From the NCBI GenBank assembly GCA_017511405.1, contig JAFWKB010000055.1:1-5479 (forward strand): DNA of 5,479 nt, given 5' to 3'. Under the pieces are notes generated by a model that did not search any database, was not told where the DNA came from, and was given only the letters and a program-made list of their open reading frames with translations. This document shows positions 4,548-5,479 of the stretch, piece after piece. Position 1 is the first letter of the stretch, and the number at the start of each line of letters is the position of its first letter. A program made the position numbers and the translations under genes. The DNA comes from Candidatus Saccharimonadota bacterium. Lineage in GTDB: Bacteria; Patescibacteriota; Saccharimonadia; Saccharimonadales; Saccharimonadaceae.

Positions 4548-5479
4548 TTAGCGAATAACTTCTAATTCGCGCCTCAAGCGGTCAATTAAGGCTTCCTTGC
4601 TTTTGATTCCCTGGCGAGTTTCTTCGACAAGGTGGGCGGGGGCTTTGTCGACATAGTTCGGGTTCATCATGCGGGCGTTAAGGGCGTCTAATTCCCTGCC
4701 GACGGAGAGAATGCGTTCCTCGAGAGTTTCTTTGTAAGATTTAGTAATTTCCTTTTCTACGTCAAGGTAAACCTCTCGTCCTTCAACGGCAAGACGGATT
4801 CCGCGTGGTTCTCCGTCGATTGGGGAGATTTTTGGGGTTTTAGTGAGGAATTTGATGAGTTCGGCATTATCGGCGATTAAACTGTCGTCGCCATAGAGGA
4901 GGCCAGGAGTCTTTTTAAGGGCGTGTTTTTGGCCTTTTAGGGCGGAGAGGACGCGGCGGATTTCTTGGATTGAGAGTTTTAGTCGCTCATATTGTTCGGC
5001 GCTTATTGGGTCAAATTTGAGCTTTTCTGGCCAGGTTTGGTTGATGAGAAGGCCGTCAGTCCAGGAGAGGGATTGCCAGATGGCTTCGGTAACAAAAGGC
5101 ATGAAAGGATGGGCGATTATTAAGAGCTCTTCGAGAGTTTTCTTTAGGAGGGGGAGATTTTTGAACAATTTTTGGCTCTCAAGGAACCAGTCGGCATATT
5201 TATCCCAAATTGTTGAGTAAACCTCTTCGACGGCTTCGGAGAAACGATAGGATTTGATGTCTTTTTCGACGGTTTTTCTTAAGGTGTCGATTTCTCGGCA
5301 AATCCAATCTTCGCCCATTGAATCGGTTGTGTAGGGGGTTGTTGTTTCTTGTTCTAAGTCTTCAACCCAAGAGTCGATGAGGCGAGCGATATTCCAAAGT
5401 TTGTTGCAGAGGTTGCGGCCGGAGATAACGGATTCTTCAGAGAAAGCTTGGGCCATGCCAGCGGAGCGGCCTCTTAAGA
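4548..5479 (-). CDS. valS: Valyl-tRNA synthetase, carboxyl-terminal part (gene continues past the right edge)
   Basis: This is the last ~310 codons of ValRS, the cytoplasmic class I enzyme that charges tRNA-Val. The frame stays open to the window edge (LRGRSAG before MAQAFSEESV), so the Met at 5456-5454 is internal, and the catalytic and editing domains lie outside. Visible here are the entry to the anticodon-binding domain (SGRNLCNKLWNIARLI), its helical core (EAVEEVYSTIWDKYADWFLESQK) and the very typical HPFMPFVTEAIWQSL. The end is a charged coiled-coil arm (about the last 65 residues: ETLEERILSVGRELDALNAR, then NPNYVDKAPAHLVEETRQGI, to EVIR) matching the ValRS carboxyl tRNA-binding arm, including the usual 'N..FV.KAP..VV..E' pattern. 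Nothing is missing or broken in this part. The stop is TAA at 4550-4548. No terminator lies between it and the beta-helix promoter, so valS transcripts may run through to the hairpin at 3961-3988. Confidence 0.97.
   Translation of the reverse strand, partial: LRGRSAGMAQAFSEESVISGRNLCNKLWNIARLIDSWVEDLEQETTTPYTTDSMGEDWICREIDTLRKTVEKDIKSYRFSEAVEEVYSTIWDKYADWFLESQKLFKNLPLLKKTLEELLIIAHPFMPFVTEAIWQSLSWTDGLLINQTWPEKLKFDPISAEQYERLKLSIQEIRRVLSALKGQKHALKKTPGLLYGDDSLIADNAELIKFLTKTPKISPIDGEPRGIRLAVEGREVYLDVEKEITKSYKETLEERILSVGRELDALNARMMNPNYVDKAPAHLVEETRQGIKSKEALIDRLRRELEVIR

Noticed and set aside
5454..5456. Met codon as the valS start
   Set aside because: The frame continues open upstream to the window edge, and the following residues are the middle of ValRS, not its beginning.
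1..5479. CRISPR arrays, insertion sequences, riboswitches
   Set aside because: No regularly spaced repeats, transposase genes with terminal inverted repeats, or long structured leaders were seen. The only clear repeat is the two-copy 55-mer within a gene.

Overview
The window looks like a piece of a small-genome bacterial chromosome. The genetic code is standard: TGA is used as a stop and long genes stay open without TGA recoding. A Candidate Phyla Radiation bacterium such as Saccharibacteria is a plausible guess from the gene content, the TGnTATAAT promoters and the very strong G-over-C strand bias. The sequence alone does not prove this.

Layout, left to right: the 3' part of a tRNA-Gln(TTG) gene with encoded CCA (1-53); a bidirectional terminator (63-92); a tiny open frame (84-182, -) directly behind a small zinc-ribbon protein gene (186-443, -); a long multi-pass membrane protein gene (492-2072, -); a 54-bp divergent promoter region (2073-2126); a polyprenyl-phosphate-type family 2 glycosyltransferase (2127-3125, +) overlapping a NodB-type polysaccharide deacetylase gene (3109-3981, +); a hairpin terminator shared by convergent genes (3961-3988); a short beta-helix (YdcK-like) protein gene with its own consensus promoter (3993-4448, -); and the 3' end of valS, valyl-tRNA synthetase (4548-5479, -), which runs off the right edge. 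No gene-free stretch exceeds 300 bases.

The centre (492-3981) reads as one envelope-glycan module. A cytoplasm-facing GT2 would load a sugar onto a lipid carrier, a deacetylase without a signal peptide would deacetylate it inside the cell, and the divergent membrane protein, which has GT-C-like topology, could move or transfer the sugar outside. This is the logic of ArnC/ArnD/ArnT or FlmF2/NaxD/FlmK, but in a different gene order. The acceptor is unknown and the role of the membrane protein is inferred.

Two small single-gene units (about 60-490 and 3961-4540) differ from the rest. They lack the G>>C bias that the other genes show whichever way they are read, they have Shine-Dalgarno-led starts, and they end in near-identical terminators. 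They look like later insertions. The divergent central genes instead have extended -10 promoters so close to the ATG that their mRNAs should be leaderless or nearly so.
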